This document shows, piece after piece, positions 55,638 through 63,648 of a stretch of DNA of 64,000 nucleotides. The notes beneath the pieces are model-generated. The model made no database searches and was not told where the DNA came from. It saw only the letters and a program-made list of their open reading frames with translations. Both the position numbers and the translations under genes were made by a program. The stretch's first letter is position 1. The number at the start of each line of letters is the position of its first letter. Source of the DNA: Nostoc sp. TCL240-02 (GTDB lineage Bacteria; Cyanobacteriota; Cyanobacteriia; Cyanobacteriales; Nostocaceae); NCBI RefSeq assembly GCF_013343235.1, contig NZ_CP040094.1, positions 3,224,501 to 3,288,500 on the forward strand, written 5' to 3'.

Positions 55638-55853
55638 ATGACCTCAGTTTCCAGGTTAGATCAAGTTCTAGAAAGCATTGAAGACTTATCAGTAGATGAA
55701 CAAGAAACATTAATTGATCTGATAAGTCATCGGTTGGCAGAACGGCGGCGTTCTGAAATTGCTGCTAATATCGCTCAAGCACAAGTAGAATACCAGACGG
55801 GTAAAGTGTTCCGTGGAACTGTTACTCAAATAATGGATGAGTTAAGCAAGTGA
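55638..55853 (+). CDS. type II antitoxin of a broken toxin-antitoxin pair
   Basis: A 71-residue acidic helical protein (RLDQVLESIEDLSVDEQETL, HRLAERRRSEIAANIAQ, FRGTVTQIMDELSK). Size, composition and a 4-base overlap with the downstream toxin frame mark it as an antitoxin. The family name is uncertain. Its toxin gene is interrupted by an IS4-type element and a stop codon, so the antitoxin is now without a functional partner at this locus. Confidence 0.7.
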   Translation: MTSVSRLDQVLESIEDLSVDEQETLIDLISHRLAERRRSEIAANIAQAQVEYQTGKVFRGTVTQIMDELSK

Positions 55854-55939
55854 TAACTGTAGTTTTGGCATCATCGTTTAAACGAGCATTTAAGCGATTG
55901 GTACGACGACAGCCAGAATTACAAGAGCGGATTGGAGAG

Positions 55940-57444
55940 CTGACTTTTCCCGTTAAGTCTTGAAAGACTTGCTGGCAAAGGGTTTAAGAAACAGCACAGC
56001 AAATACGGTACAGTAATTGAAATTGGGTGCTAAAGGTAACAAGCAATGCTGGACTGGTGGGAAAAGAATTTTGCAACCATATCTCTAGGCGATCGCCGAT
56101 TGAATGAGCGTGCAATGTCAATCGGGTATGCTCTAAGTTTGGGATTCGGCAAAGCGCTGTCGGAAGTTTTCAGTAATGGAACCGTACTTAAAAGGGCTTA
56201 TGAGTTTTTGCTAATCCAAAAGTGCAATTTCCCAGCGTGATTGAGCCGCATTGCCAAATGACTGCGGAAACTGTTGCAGAGTGCGACGTAGTGCTGTGTG
56301 TTGGAGACACGACTTTTTTTGATTATGGCAGTATTGAGGCTAAAAAAGAAGGTTACGGCCCAATTGGTAAGGGAGGTAACGGTTTAATATTACACAGTGC
56401 TTTAGCCATAGAATCGGACAAAGGCCAGTCCCTTGGTCTGTTGTGGCAAAAACTTTGGAATCGAGAAGCAAAACAGAAACCGCCAAAAGATGAAACTCCA
56501 ACACAGAAGAAAAAACGGCAAGCAGCAGCACGTAAAGAAGCCCGAAACCGTCCCTTTGAACAGAAAGAATCTTACAGGTGGGTAGAAGCGCTCACCACTA
56601 TAGAAAACCTTGTGAGTAAGCACACGCAAGTGATTCATGTTTTCGACCGAGAAGGTGATATCACAGAAGTTTTCGATAAAGTTCGCCAACTCCAGCACAC
56701 CGGAGTTCTTATTCGCGCGGCTCATAACCGCAGTTTAGATTCCGAGAGCCGAGCGTCTTTGGTCAAAACTCCTTGCACAACCTACCAGTTTTGAACAGGA
56801 AATCGAATTACCCCAGACTGGACAGCGTTCTGCCCGTAAAACCAAGCTGGCTGTGCGATTTTGTCCGGTCAATCTCCGTACTCCCTATCGTTTTGATAAC
56901 CGTGAGCCTCTACCCGTATATGCTGTTTATGCCACTGAGATTGATTGCCCAGATGGTGAAACACTTGTGGAGTGGATGTTGTTGACTACGGAAGTTATTG
57001 CAGATGTCCAGATGGCTTCTACAGTTTTACGCTGGTATACTTATCGTTGGCGTGTTGAAGAATACCATAAAATTTTTAAGTCTGGATGTCAGGTAGAAAA
57101 ATATAGGCTTGCTGCTGATGGGATGAAGACCCTCATTGGTTTTTTTAGCGTAATAGCTGTTGAGCTTTTGCGCTTAACTTATCTCCACCGCACTCAGCCC
57201 TTAGCCCCTGCCATTGAAATTCTTAATCCCCTTGAACTCAAGATTTTAAAAGCTAAGTCTCCCAAACTCCCCAAAGTGCTAACAGTTAGCTGGGCTGTTG
57301 AAGCTGTAGCTCGTCTTGGCGGCTACTTAGAACATCGAAGTAAAACACCTATTGGTATCCAGGTACTGTGGCGAGGTTGGTTAAAATTACACGACCTCTG
57401 TGAGGGTTGGCAGCTTGCAAAAGAGACTTAACGGGAAAAGTCAG
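55940..57444 (+). mobile_element. IS4-family (IS50/Tn5-like) insertion sequence, copy 2
   Basis: Same 1505-bp element as at 14995-16499, in opposite orientation, with ends CTGACTTTTCCCGTTAAG and a 9-bp target duplication ATTGGAGAG (55931-55939 and 57445-57453). It sits inside the toxin gene. Translations of the two copies agree apart from two one-base differences. Confidence 0.96.
56046..57431 (+). pseudogene. IS4-family transposase, copy 2, frameshifted twice
   Basis: Same Tn5-like transposase as copy 1. It carries the shared shift in GAGTTTTTGCTAATCC (about 56198-56213) and a private one-base insertion at 56749-56750 (GAGAGCCGAGCG against GAGAGCGAGCG). In copy 2 the region damaged in copy 1 is intact (SDKGQSLGLLWQKLWNREAK), and the reverse holds for the 56750 site. 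Confidence 0.87.
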
Positions 57445-57711
57445 ATTGGAGAGCTGTTAGCACTACTAACCGCCGATCCATTTGATCCATTATTGCAGAC
57501 TCATAAACTTAAAGGCAAACTGTCTGGAGCTTGGGCGTGTTCAGTCGACTATGATTGTCGCATTGTCTTTAACTTCGTGCAAAATATAGAATCTGGGTAA
57601 GAGGAAATTTTGCTAATTGATATCGGCACTCATGAAGAAGTTTACTGAATTGTAGGTGCTGTTTTAAAATTTTCCTACTGATTAATTTTGGATTTAGGAT
57701 TGAATAATTCA

Positions 57712-58287
57712 ATGACTGCGATCGCTGGCAAACGTCTAACACTTGAGGAATATTTGAAGTATGACGATGGCATGGATAACCAGTATGAACTGGTGGCAGG
57801 TGAGTTAATTTTCATGCCACCTGAAAGCCCAAAAAATGTCCAAATATCTCTATTTTTGCTGGTTGATTTTCTCAAGTTCGTTCCCGTTAATCGGTTAAGT
57901 AATAAAGTTGAAATTGTTGTTGCTGGTTCTCGTGCGACAACTCGCATTCCTGACTTAGTTGTACTGACGGATGAACTTGTAACAGCCTTAGAAGGTGCAA
58001 CGCTATCTACAATCACCTTGGATATGCCTCCTCCAGCATTAGTTGTCGAAGTTGTTTCTCCTGGCAAAGCTAACGAAGATCGGGACTATCGCTACAAACG
58101 TTCCGAGTATGCAGCCAGAGGAATTGCTGAATATTGGATTGTCGATCCACAAATAAATACAGTTACCGTACTGATATTAGTTGACGGGTTTTATGAAGAA
58201 ACCAAATTTACAGTAAACAGTGCGATCGCTTCTACTATTTTCCCAGAATTACAGCTAACCACAGAGCAAGTACTCAAAGCTGGATAA
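57712..58287 (+). CDS. Uma2 family (DUF820) putative endonuclease
   Basis: A 191-residue Uma2 protein: RLTLEEYLKYDDGMDNQYEL, VAGELIFMPPESP, TRIPDLVVLTDEL (catalytic Asp region), PPALVVEVVSPGKANEDRDY (Glu), YAARGIAEYWIVDPQINTVT. The fold is PD-(D/E)XK; function of these expanded cyanobacterial proteins is not established. ATG 57712 is preferred; the longer TTG start adds residues that do not fit the family. Neighbours are a broken toxin gene and a DUF4926 gene. Confidence 0.87.
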   Translation: MTAIAGKRLTLEEYLKYDDGMDNQYELVAGELIFMPPESPKNVQISLFLLVDFLKFVPVNRLSNKVEIVVAGSRATTRIPDLVVLTDELVTALEGATLSTITLDMPPPALVVEVVSPGKANEDRDYRYKRSEYAARGIAEYWIVDPQINTVTVLILVDGFYEETKFTVNSAIASTIFPELQLTTEQVLKAG

Positions 58288-58337
58288 AGCAATTTGGTTA
58301 AAAAGCAGACGAAAGCGCCAGATCAAGGAGCCAACTC

Positions 58338-58679
58338 ATGAAGGTACAACACCCTCTATTCTCCCAAGTTGCTTTAGCGCAGGACTTACCAGAATACAAC
58401 CTGAAACGCGGGAATGTTGCAACAATTGTGGAACATTACCCCATGCCTGAAGGGAAAGAGGACGGGTATAGTCTGGAAGGGTTTGATTTGCCCCATGTGA
58501 CGATCGAAGTACCAGCATCTCAAATTATTTCCATTGCCGAGTGGCAGCAAGAAGAAATAATATTAGCCAAGTTACGCCAGCTATCTGGAGCGAGGCTATT
58601 ACAATTACAAGATTATCTCGATTTTCTCTTGCAAAAAGAAGAGTCTGAACATCAAAGTAGGTTACAATCTCCCATCTAA
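58338..58679 (+). CDS. DUF4926-type small protein with antitoxin-like tail
   Basis: A 113-residue protein. The first 70 residues resemble DUF4926 (LFSQVALAQDLPEYNLKRGN, VATIVEHYPMPEGKEDGYSL, PHVTIEVPASQI). The C-terminus (EEIILAKLRQLSGARLLQLQ, DYLDFLLQKEE) looks like a DUF2281-type helical antitoxin tail. Such genes are usually found in small accessory cassettes next to Uma2 or toxin genes, as here. Its last few codons are shared with a repeat derived from the S9 peptidase gene (58660-58747). Confidence 0.7.
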   Translation: MKVQHPLFSQVALAQDLPEYNLKRGNVATIVEHYPMPEGKEDGYSLEGFDLPHVTIEVPASQIISIAEWQQEEIILAKLRQLSGARLLQLQDYLDFLLQKEESEHQSRLQSPI

Positions 58680-58747
58680 GTATTTGGCGAGAAAGTTTTT
58701 TGCGATCGCATCCCTCAATTAAGCGATTTTCTAGTCTGGCAAACCAT
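58660..58747 (-). pseudogene. degraded duplicate of the 3' end of the S9 peptidase gene
   Basis: About 88 bases match 59827-59915, inside the 3' end of the S9 peptidase gene, at roughly 80% (shared blocks CTAAGTATTTGGCGAGAAA, TGCGATCGCA, AAGCGATTTTCT). The relic reads ARLENRLIEG where the gene reads ARPENRLHFF. It is in the same orientation as the peptidase gene and ends the DUF4926 gene. Confidence 0.7.
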
Positions 58748-58800
58748 TCTGCTGCTGACCAGAACTGTTGGTAAACTAGAGACAATGCCAGTTATGATGT

Positions 58801-59760
58801 GTGATTTTACCCCAAATGAACGTATCAGAAGACTTTCGCCGAAATCTTCTCAGATGCTTGGGAGGCGAGTGGCCCGAACCTTGTCCGCTCGATCCCCGGT
58901 TGGAAGACTCAATAGCTCGTGAGGGATATCGAATTGACAAAGTAACATATCAGGTCGAACCCGGAGAGCGTGTACCTGCATTTGTTCTTGTACCGGATAG
59001 TGTGACTCCCAAATCACCTGCTCCAGCGATCGCTGTCTGGCATCAGCATAATAATAATTGGGCGCTCGGTAAGAGTGAGCCTGCCGGTCTTATAGGCGAC
59101 CCGACACAATTCACAGGTGTTGCTCTGGCACGCGAAGGGTATGTTGTGCTTTGTCCAGACGCCCTGTGCTTTGAGGAACGACAGGACTCGATTCTTCGAG
59201 GAGGTGATTTTGAGCGCTTTGCCTTCTTGCAATATCTCGTTAACGGCAAGTGCCTTGCATGGAAATACATACTCGATATGCACAGAGCTATCGACTACTT
59301 GTGTTCGCGACCCGATGTGAATGCTGACGCGATCGGTTGCTATGGTCATTCCCTTGGCTCGATTTTCACATGGCTTGTCGGCCCTTGGGAAACACGGCTC
59401 AAGTGTCTTGTGGGAAACTGCGCTCTACCAACCTACTCTGCCATTCATAGCACTCGTCGTCTTGCTGGATTTGGTATCTTTATTCCTGGTTTGAACCAAT
59501 ACAGTGATACACCGGACATTGCGGCACTGATTGCTCCTCGTCCTCTACACCTCAATTTTGGCAGCGAGGATAAACACAGTCCGGTTATTGAGGTCAGGAA
59601 GGCTATGGAGAAGATTGAGAAGGCTTATTATAAGTGTAAGGCTGAAGACAGTTTTACCTACTTCATTGAGGAAAACCAGGGGCACGTATTGTCTGAGCAG
59701 ATGTGGGAGCGTGCGAAATCTAAGTTTCTCAAATATTTGCCGCCAAAAGGTGGTTGGTGA
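58801..59760 (+). CDS. alpha/beta hydrolase (dienelactone-hydrolase/acetyl-xylan-esterase-like)
   Basis: A 319-residue alpha/beta hydrolase with nucleophile elbow CYGHSLGSIF (Ser about 184), acid in NFGSEDKHSPVIEV and His in ENQGHVLSEQMWERA. The cap or substrate region has HQHNNNWALGKSEPAGL. The family hydrolyses esters or lactones; substrate unknown. GTG 58801 or ATG 58816 may start it. Codon use is richer in G and C at third positions than its neighbours, which fits horizontal gain, and it is bracketed by the peptidase gene and its relic. It is convergent with the peptidase gene (26-base gap). Confidence 0.82.
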   Translation: MILPQMNVSEDFRRNLLRCLGGEWPEPCPLDPRLEDSIAREGYRIDKVTYQVEPGERVPAFVLVPDSVTPKSPAPAIAVWHQHNNNWALGKSEPAGLIGDPTQFTGVALAREGYVVLCPDALCFEERQDSILRGGDFERFAFLQYLVNGKCLAWKYILDMHRAIDYLCSRPDVNADAIGCYGHSLGSIFTWLVGPWETRLKCLVGNCALPTYSAIHSTRRLAGFGIFIPGLNQYSDTPDIAALIAPRPLHLNFGSEDKHSPVIEVRKAMEKIEKAYYKCKAEDSFTYFIEENQGHVLSEQMWERAKSKFLKYLPPKGGW

Positions 59761-59786
59761 ATGACACTAACCACCATTTTGAAACT

Positions 59787-61673
59787 TTATTTAACTATTC
59801 CCGAATGACCTTGAATATCTCCCAAAGGTTCAAATCTACCACCTAAGTATTTGGCGAGAAACTCTTCTGCGATCGCAAAGAAATGCAAGCGATTTTCTGG
59901 TCTAGCAAAACCATGTCCTTCATCTGTGTAAAGTGCATATTGCACAGGTAAACCAGCTTGCTGCATGGCGTTGACAATTTGATCGCTTTCTGATTGTTTC
60001 ACTCGTGGATCGTTTGCACCTTGACCGATGAGTAAAGGTTTTTGAATCCGGTCAGCAAAAAATAAAGGCGATCGCGATTTCAGAAACTCCTCTTCTGTCT
60101 CTAAATTACCAACGCGATGATAAAGCATTGCCTTCAATGGTTCCCAATAGGGCGGTATAGTTTCTATCAAAGTTATTAGGTTACTCGGCCCGACAATATC
60201 CACACCAGCTGCAAAGAGTTCTGGTGTAAAAGTTAATCCTACCAGAGTGGCGTAACCTCCATAAGAACCGCCCATAATCGCAATCTTTTGCGGATCGGAA
60301 ATGCCTTGTTCCACCAGCCAGTTAACGCTGTCAATCAAGTCATCGTGCATTTTGCCAGCCCATTCCCGATTCCCAGCATTCAAAAATGCTTTACCGTAGC
60401 CAGTGGAACCGCGAAAGTTCACTTGCAGAACGGCATAACCCCGGTTAGCGAGCCATTGCGTTGTGGGAGAGAAACCCCAAGTATCTCGCGCCCAAGGGCC
60501 GCCGTGAACCAGCAGTACTGTTGGGAGATTCTGCGTAGGTATTCCTACAGGGGTTGTCAGGTAACTGTGGATAGTTAAGCCATCCCGCGCTTCGTAAGAA
60601 ATCGGTTGCATTGAAGCTAACTGCAACGTTTCGAGTTTGGGTTGGTTACTAAAGAGGAAAGTGCTAGTTTTGGACTCTCGGTTGTAGGCATAGTAATAAA
60701 CTGGGCCATCGTCAGTTCTATAAGCTAAAGCCCAAGTTTTATCTTCCAAGTCACGGCTAATTATAGAGAATTCTCCAGGACGCACCTTAGCGATTTCCTC
60801 AAAATCTGCGGCGATACTGCGATCGATTACCTGCCATTCCTGTTTATCTTTGTAGAAAGAAACTGCTTGGATAACTCGCGTCAATGGGTGAATAATTATC
60901 CCCACAACATCATACTGTTCATCTTCAGCAATGACAGTTTCTTGACGGCTATCTAAGTCAACAGCTAGCAGACGTTTGGCATTAGTATCGTGATTCCCTT
61001 GAATATAAAGGGTTTTACCATCATCTGAGAAGCTAACAGAATTCCCTTCTTCTTCAGCTCCCCAGTGGCGAAGAATTTCCCACTGTTTATCTGGTTTCTG
61101 CAATAACAAATCGTAACCACCATCGGGTGTGCTAGCTGTCGCTGCACGTATTTGAAAATCAGCGTCAGATGTCCAGCTGATAATATTACCGGGGTTATCG
61201 GTGTCAAACTCAACCGCACCATTTTTAAGGTTGATGCGGTAAACGTCAAACTTTTGAGGATTGTTCAAGTTCAACGCTACCAGCACTTGATCTGGAAATT
61301 TCGGTTCCAGTTCCACAAGTTCTGCTTTTACACCCTGGAATGGCGTTAAGTCACGCACAATTTTGGAGTGAATATTAACCAAGTGTAGGTGAAAGTTCTC
61401 GTCGCCATCCGAGTCTTGCATATAAATCAACTGGTCGGCGTTATAAGTCCAGAAAAAAATGCGGATACCGCGCTTTTTGTCGGCAGTTAGTATCTGATCG
61501 TCTTCTTGTCCTATAGTTCGCAACCATACCTGCAAGACATTTTTTTCATCGGGGGCGATATATGCCAAGTACTTGCCATCAGGGGAGAGTTGTGGGCTAG
61601 TTTTTTCGGGATTCCCAAACAGAATTTCGCGCGGAATCAACGGTGGTAGGGAGGGCGCTTGAGCAGATGACAT
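59787..61673 (-). CDS. S9 family peptidase (acylaminoacyl-peptidase-like)
   Basis: A 628-residue serine peptidase of family S9. An N-terminal beta-propeller (about 20-340; repeats such as SPDGKYLAYIAPDEKN, SFSDDGKTLYIQGNHD) precedes the catalytic alpha/beta domain with HGGPWARDTWGFSPTTQWLA, the nucleophile GGSYGGYATLVGLTF, Asp in GANDPRVKQSESDQ and His in DEGHGFARPENRL. It probably trims small peptides in the cytosol. Length and motifs are normal. A degraded copy of its 3' end lies 1.1 kb to the left. Confidence 0.93.
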   Translation of the reverse strand: MSSAQAPSLPPLIPREILFGNPEKTSPQLSPDGKYLAYIAPDEKNVLQVWLRTIGQEDDQILTADKKRGIRIFFWTYNADQLIYMQDSDGDENFHLHLVNIHSKIVRDLTPFQGVKAELVELEPKFPDQVLVALNLNNPQKFDVYRINLKNGAVEFDTDNPGNIISWTSDADFQIRAATASTPDGGYDLLLQKPDKQWEILRHWGAEEEGNSVSFSDDGKTLYIQGNHDTNAKRLLAVDLDSRQETVIAEDEQYDVVGIIIHPLTRVIQAVSFYKDKQEWQVIDRSIAADFEEIAKVRPGEFSIISRDLEDKTWALAYRTDDGPVYYYAYNRESKTSTFLFSNQPKLETLQLASMQPISYEARDGLTIHSYLTTPVGIPTQNLPTVLLVHGGPWARDTWGFSPTTQWLANRGYAVLQVNFRGSTGYGKAFLNAGNREWAGKMHDDLIDSVNWLVEQGISDPQKIAIMGGSYGGYATLVGLTFTPELFAAGVDIVGPSNLITLIETIPPYWEPLKAMLYHRVGNLETEEEFLKSRSPLFFADRIQKPLLIGQGANDPRVKQSESDQIVNAMQQAGLPVQYALYTDEGHGFARPENRLHFFAIAEEFLAKYLGGRFEPLGDIQGHSGIVK

Positions 61674-61930
61674 ATTTTTATCCTCTACTTGACTACCCTA
61701 TTGTCACTTGGTGGTGAAAATGACAATTCATCCTATTGGATGAACCTAGCTGGAGAATATGTAGCAGAGCAGGGCAAAGATAAAAAGTTTTAACTTACTC
61801 CCTGTCCCGCTATAAAATTATTTATCTTTTCTTTTGCATCTTTCTCTAACAAGACGCTGCGCGATCGCAGTTATTAAAAAAAATCCACGTATTCTAGCGG
61901 GAACACCTGACGGCGAACAAGCAGCAAAGG

Positions 61931-62070
61931 AGTAATACTCGTAAATGAGTCTTTTATATTCGGCGATGAGTCTTTGATACTCGTGAATGAGTCTTTTATA
62001 CTCGACGACGAGTCCTTGATACTCGTGAATGAGTCTTTTATACTCGGCGATGAGTCTTTGATACTCATTG
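61931..62070. repeat. 21-bp tandem repeat array at the 3' end of recQ
   Basis: Six complete 21-bp units (61945-62070) plus a partial one. Two unit types alternate on the plus strand: ATGAGTCTTTTATACTCGRCG and ATGAGTCTTTGATACTCGTG, giving a 42-bp higher-order period. Each unit has an internal GAGT..ACTC inverted repeat. The recQ stop (62065-62067) is inside the last unit. On the minus strand two frames stay open, one reading EYQRLIAEYKRLIHEYQGL heptads. Confidence 0.9.
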
Positions 62071-63510
62071 ACGGCAATTGTCGCAATGTCCGCAACGCAG
62101 GTTAGCTGCTTCTTTGTCAAAACCAAAGGCATTTAACAAAAACTGCCAACGACACTGCTTAGTTGTTAGATATTGCTGCATCTGTTTTGCAGCGTGTAAT
62201 TGCGTCGGTGGCTGATTCCCCGCTTTTTGCCCAATACTGTAATGGAAAGGATCAAGCCAGTTTAGCTGACCGTTGCTATGGAGTAAAGCTAGCGCCGTTG
62301 CACCTTCGGGAAATTGTCGAGTTACTGCATTCACTTCTCCCTGCTTTGGTAATTTTTTCACAAGTTGCTGCGCTATTTGTTGTTGCGATCGCATTTGTTC
62401 TTGAAAAAACTCCTGTCTTTGCTTATCCCCTGAATCTAACCACCCCGTAGGTTCACTTACCAATGTCAACGCTTTGGCTGGTTTGCCATCCCTTCCAGCG
62501 CGGCCAATTTCTTGCACATATTCAGATAACAAATGTGGCGCGTGAAAGTGGGCCACCCAGCGAACGTCACTTTTATTTATCCCCATACCAAACGCACAGG
62601 TACACACAACAAAGGGGATTTTGCCACTTAACCAGCTTGCTTCTACTTCACGGCGTTCTGTTGCACCCAATCCCGCATGATAACTAGCTGTAGCGTAACC
62701 CATCTCTGCTAACCATTGGGCTAAATCTTCGCTATCTCTCCGAGTGCGAACATAAACTAACCCCGATTGTTGCGGTCTATTTTGAATAAACTTTAATAAT
62801 TGTTGTTTCCTACCCCGTGGTGTCCAAGCGATGCGAACGCTGGGATGCAAGTTCGGACGGTAAGGATTCAAGCGGAAAATCTCTGGTTGCTGTAATTGTA
62901 AAACTGTTTGAATAATTTTTTGGGCTGAGGGGTCGGCAGTAGCAGTAAAAGCGGCGATGCTAATTTTTGTTCCTGCTGGTTTTGATTTGAGCAATGCCGG
63001 ACGCACCGCCCCTAATCTGCGATAAGCTGGGCGAAAAGTATCACCCCACTGCACTAAACAATGAGCTTCATCTAAAATCAAACCATTAATTTGCAATTGC
63101 GGGTGGCATAATCTTTCCCACACTGGGACACTTAGCAAAGTTTCGGGCGATAAATAAAGTAATCTTAGCTGTTGACGTTCTAAAGCTTGCAGAGTTGCAC
63201 GGCGTTGAGATGAAGATAATTCACTATGCAAAAGTGCTGCTTTTTGGTGGCTTTCTCGTAGTTCCTGTACTTGGTTTTCCATCAACGCCACCAAGGGCGA
63301 AACTACCAAAGTTAATCCTGTTTGTAGCAGTGCGGGAAGTTGAAAACAAATCGACTTACCGCCACCTGTGGGCATAATAATCAGCGCATCTTTCTGTGCC
63401 AATAAACTGCTGACAATTTCTCCCTGTGGTGGACGGAAATCTTCATAACCCCAGATTTTTTTAAAAGCAGTGAGGACTTCTTGCCAAGATTTGGTTGTAG
63501 ACTGATTCAT
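62065..63510 (-). CDS. recQ: RecQ-family ATP-dependent DNA helicase
   Basis: A 481-residue superfamily 2 helicase. It has motif I MPTGGGKSICFQLPALLQ, Ia VVSPLVALMENQV, DEAHCLVQWGDTFRPAYRRL (motif II and the RecQ aromatic-loop region), IAAFTATADP (III), VYVRTRRDSEDLAQWL (IV), CTCAFGMGINKSDVRWVAHF and QEIGRAGRDGKPAKAL (VI). The zinc-binding C-terminus ends CGHCDNCRQ; winged-helix and HRDC domains are absent, as in short cyanobacterial forms. ATG 63510 is preferred to GTG 63528. The stop lies in the tandem repeat array. Confidence 0.92.
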   Translation of the reverse strand: MNQSTTKSWQEVLTAFKKIWGYEDFRPPQGEIVSSLLAQKDALIIMPTGGGKSICFQLPALLQTGLTLVVSPLVALMENQVQELRESHQKAALLHSELSSSQRRATLQALERQQLRLLYLSPETLLSVPVWERLCHPQLQINGLILDEAHCLVQWGDTFRPAYRRLGAVRPALLKSKPAGTKISIAAFTATADPSAQKIIQTVLQLQQPEIFRLNPYRPNLHPSVRIAWTPRGRKQQLLKFIQNRPQQSGLVYVRTRRDSEDLAQWLAEMGYATASYHAGLGATERREVEASWLSGKIPFVVCTCAFGMGINKSDVRWVAHFHAPHLLSEYVQEIGRAGRDGKPAKALTLVSEPTGWLDSGDKQRQEFFQEQMRSQQQIAQQLVKKLPKQGEVNAVTRQFPEGATALALLHSNGQLNWLDPFHYSIGQKAGNQPPTQLHAAKQMQQYLTTKQCRWQFLLNAFGFDKEAANLRCGHCDNCRQ

Positions 63511-63648
63511 AATCAATGATAGATGCACCCATATCCTTGAATGCTGAATATAGCCTCTGTTATCCTGCTAATGGTTCAGTAATTTCATCATTTTAACTGA
63601 ACTGTATTGAGGTAGAAAGCGGGTTTTTCCTGCCTCCTGAACTATTTA

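Larger units (their letters stand above)
55850..57648 (+). pseudogene. RelE/YafQ-type toxin gene split by an IS4 element
   Basis: The first 30 codons (55850-55939, GTG start; VLASSFKRAFKRLVRRQPEL) and the remaining 65 (57454-57648; LLALLTADPFDPLLQTHKLK, GKLSGAWACSVDYDCRIVFN, EEILLIDIGTHEEVY) join to a 94-codon mRNA-interferase-like toxin. Besides the IS insertion, codon 79 is TAA (57598-57600), which would remove the last 15 residues. The toxin is doubly disabled. Confidence 0.85.

Noticed and set aside
58525..58785. Minus-strand 86-codon frame resembling part of a peptidase
   Set aside because: Only the 88-bp stretch resembles the peptidase; the rest is antisense to the DUF4926 gene. Recorded as a degraded duplicate instead.
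61818..62132. Minus-strand frame of 104 codons with EYxRLI heptads as a gene
   Set aside because: It consists almost only of the 21-bp repeat, overlaps the recQ end and has no ribosome binding site. I list the repeat and discuss the coding option as a finding.
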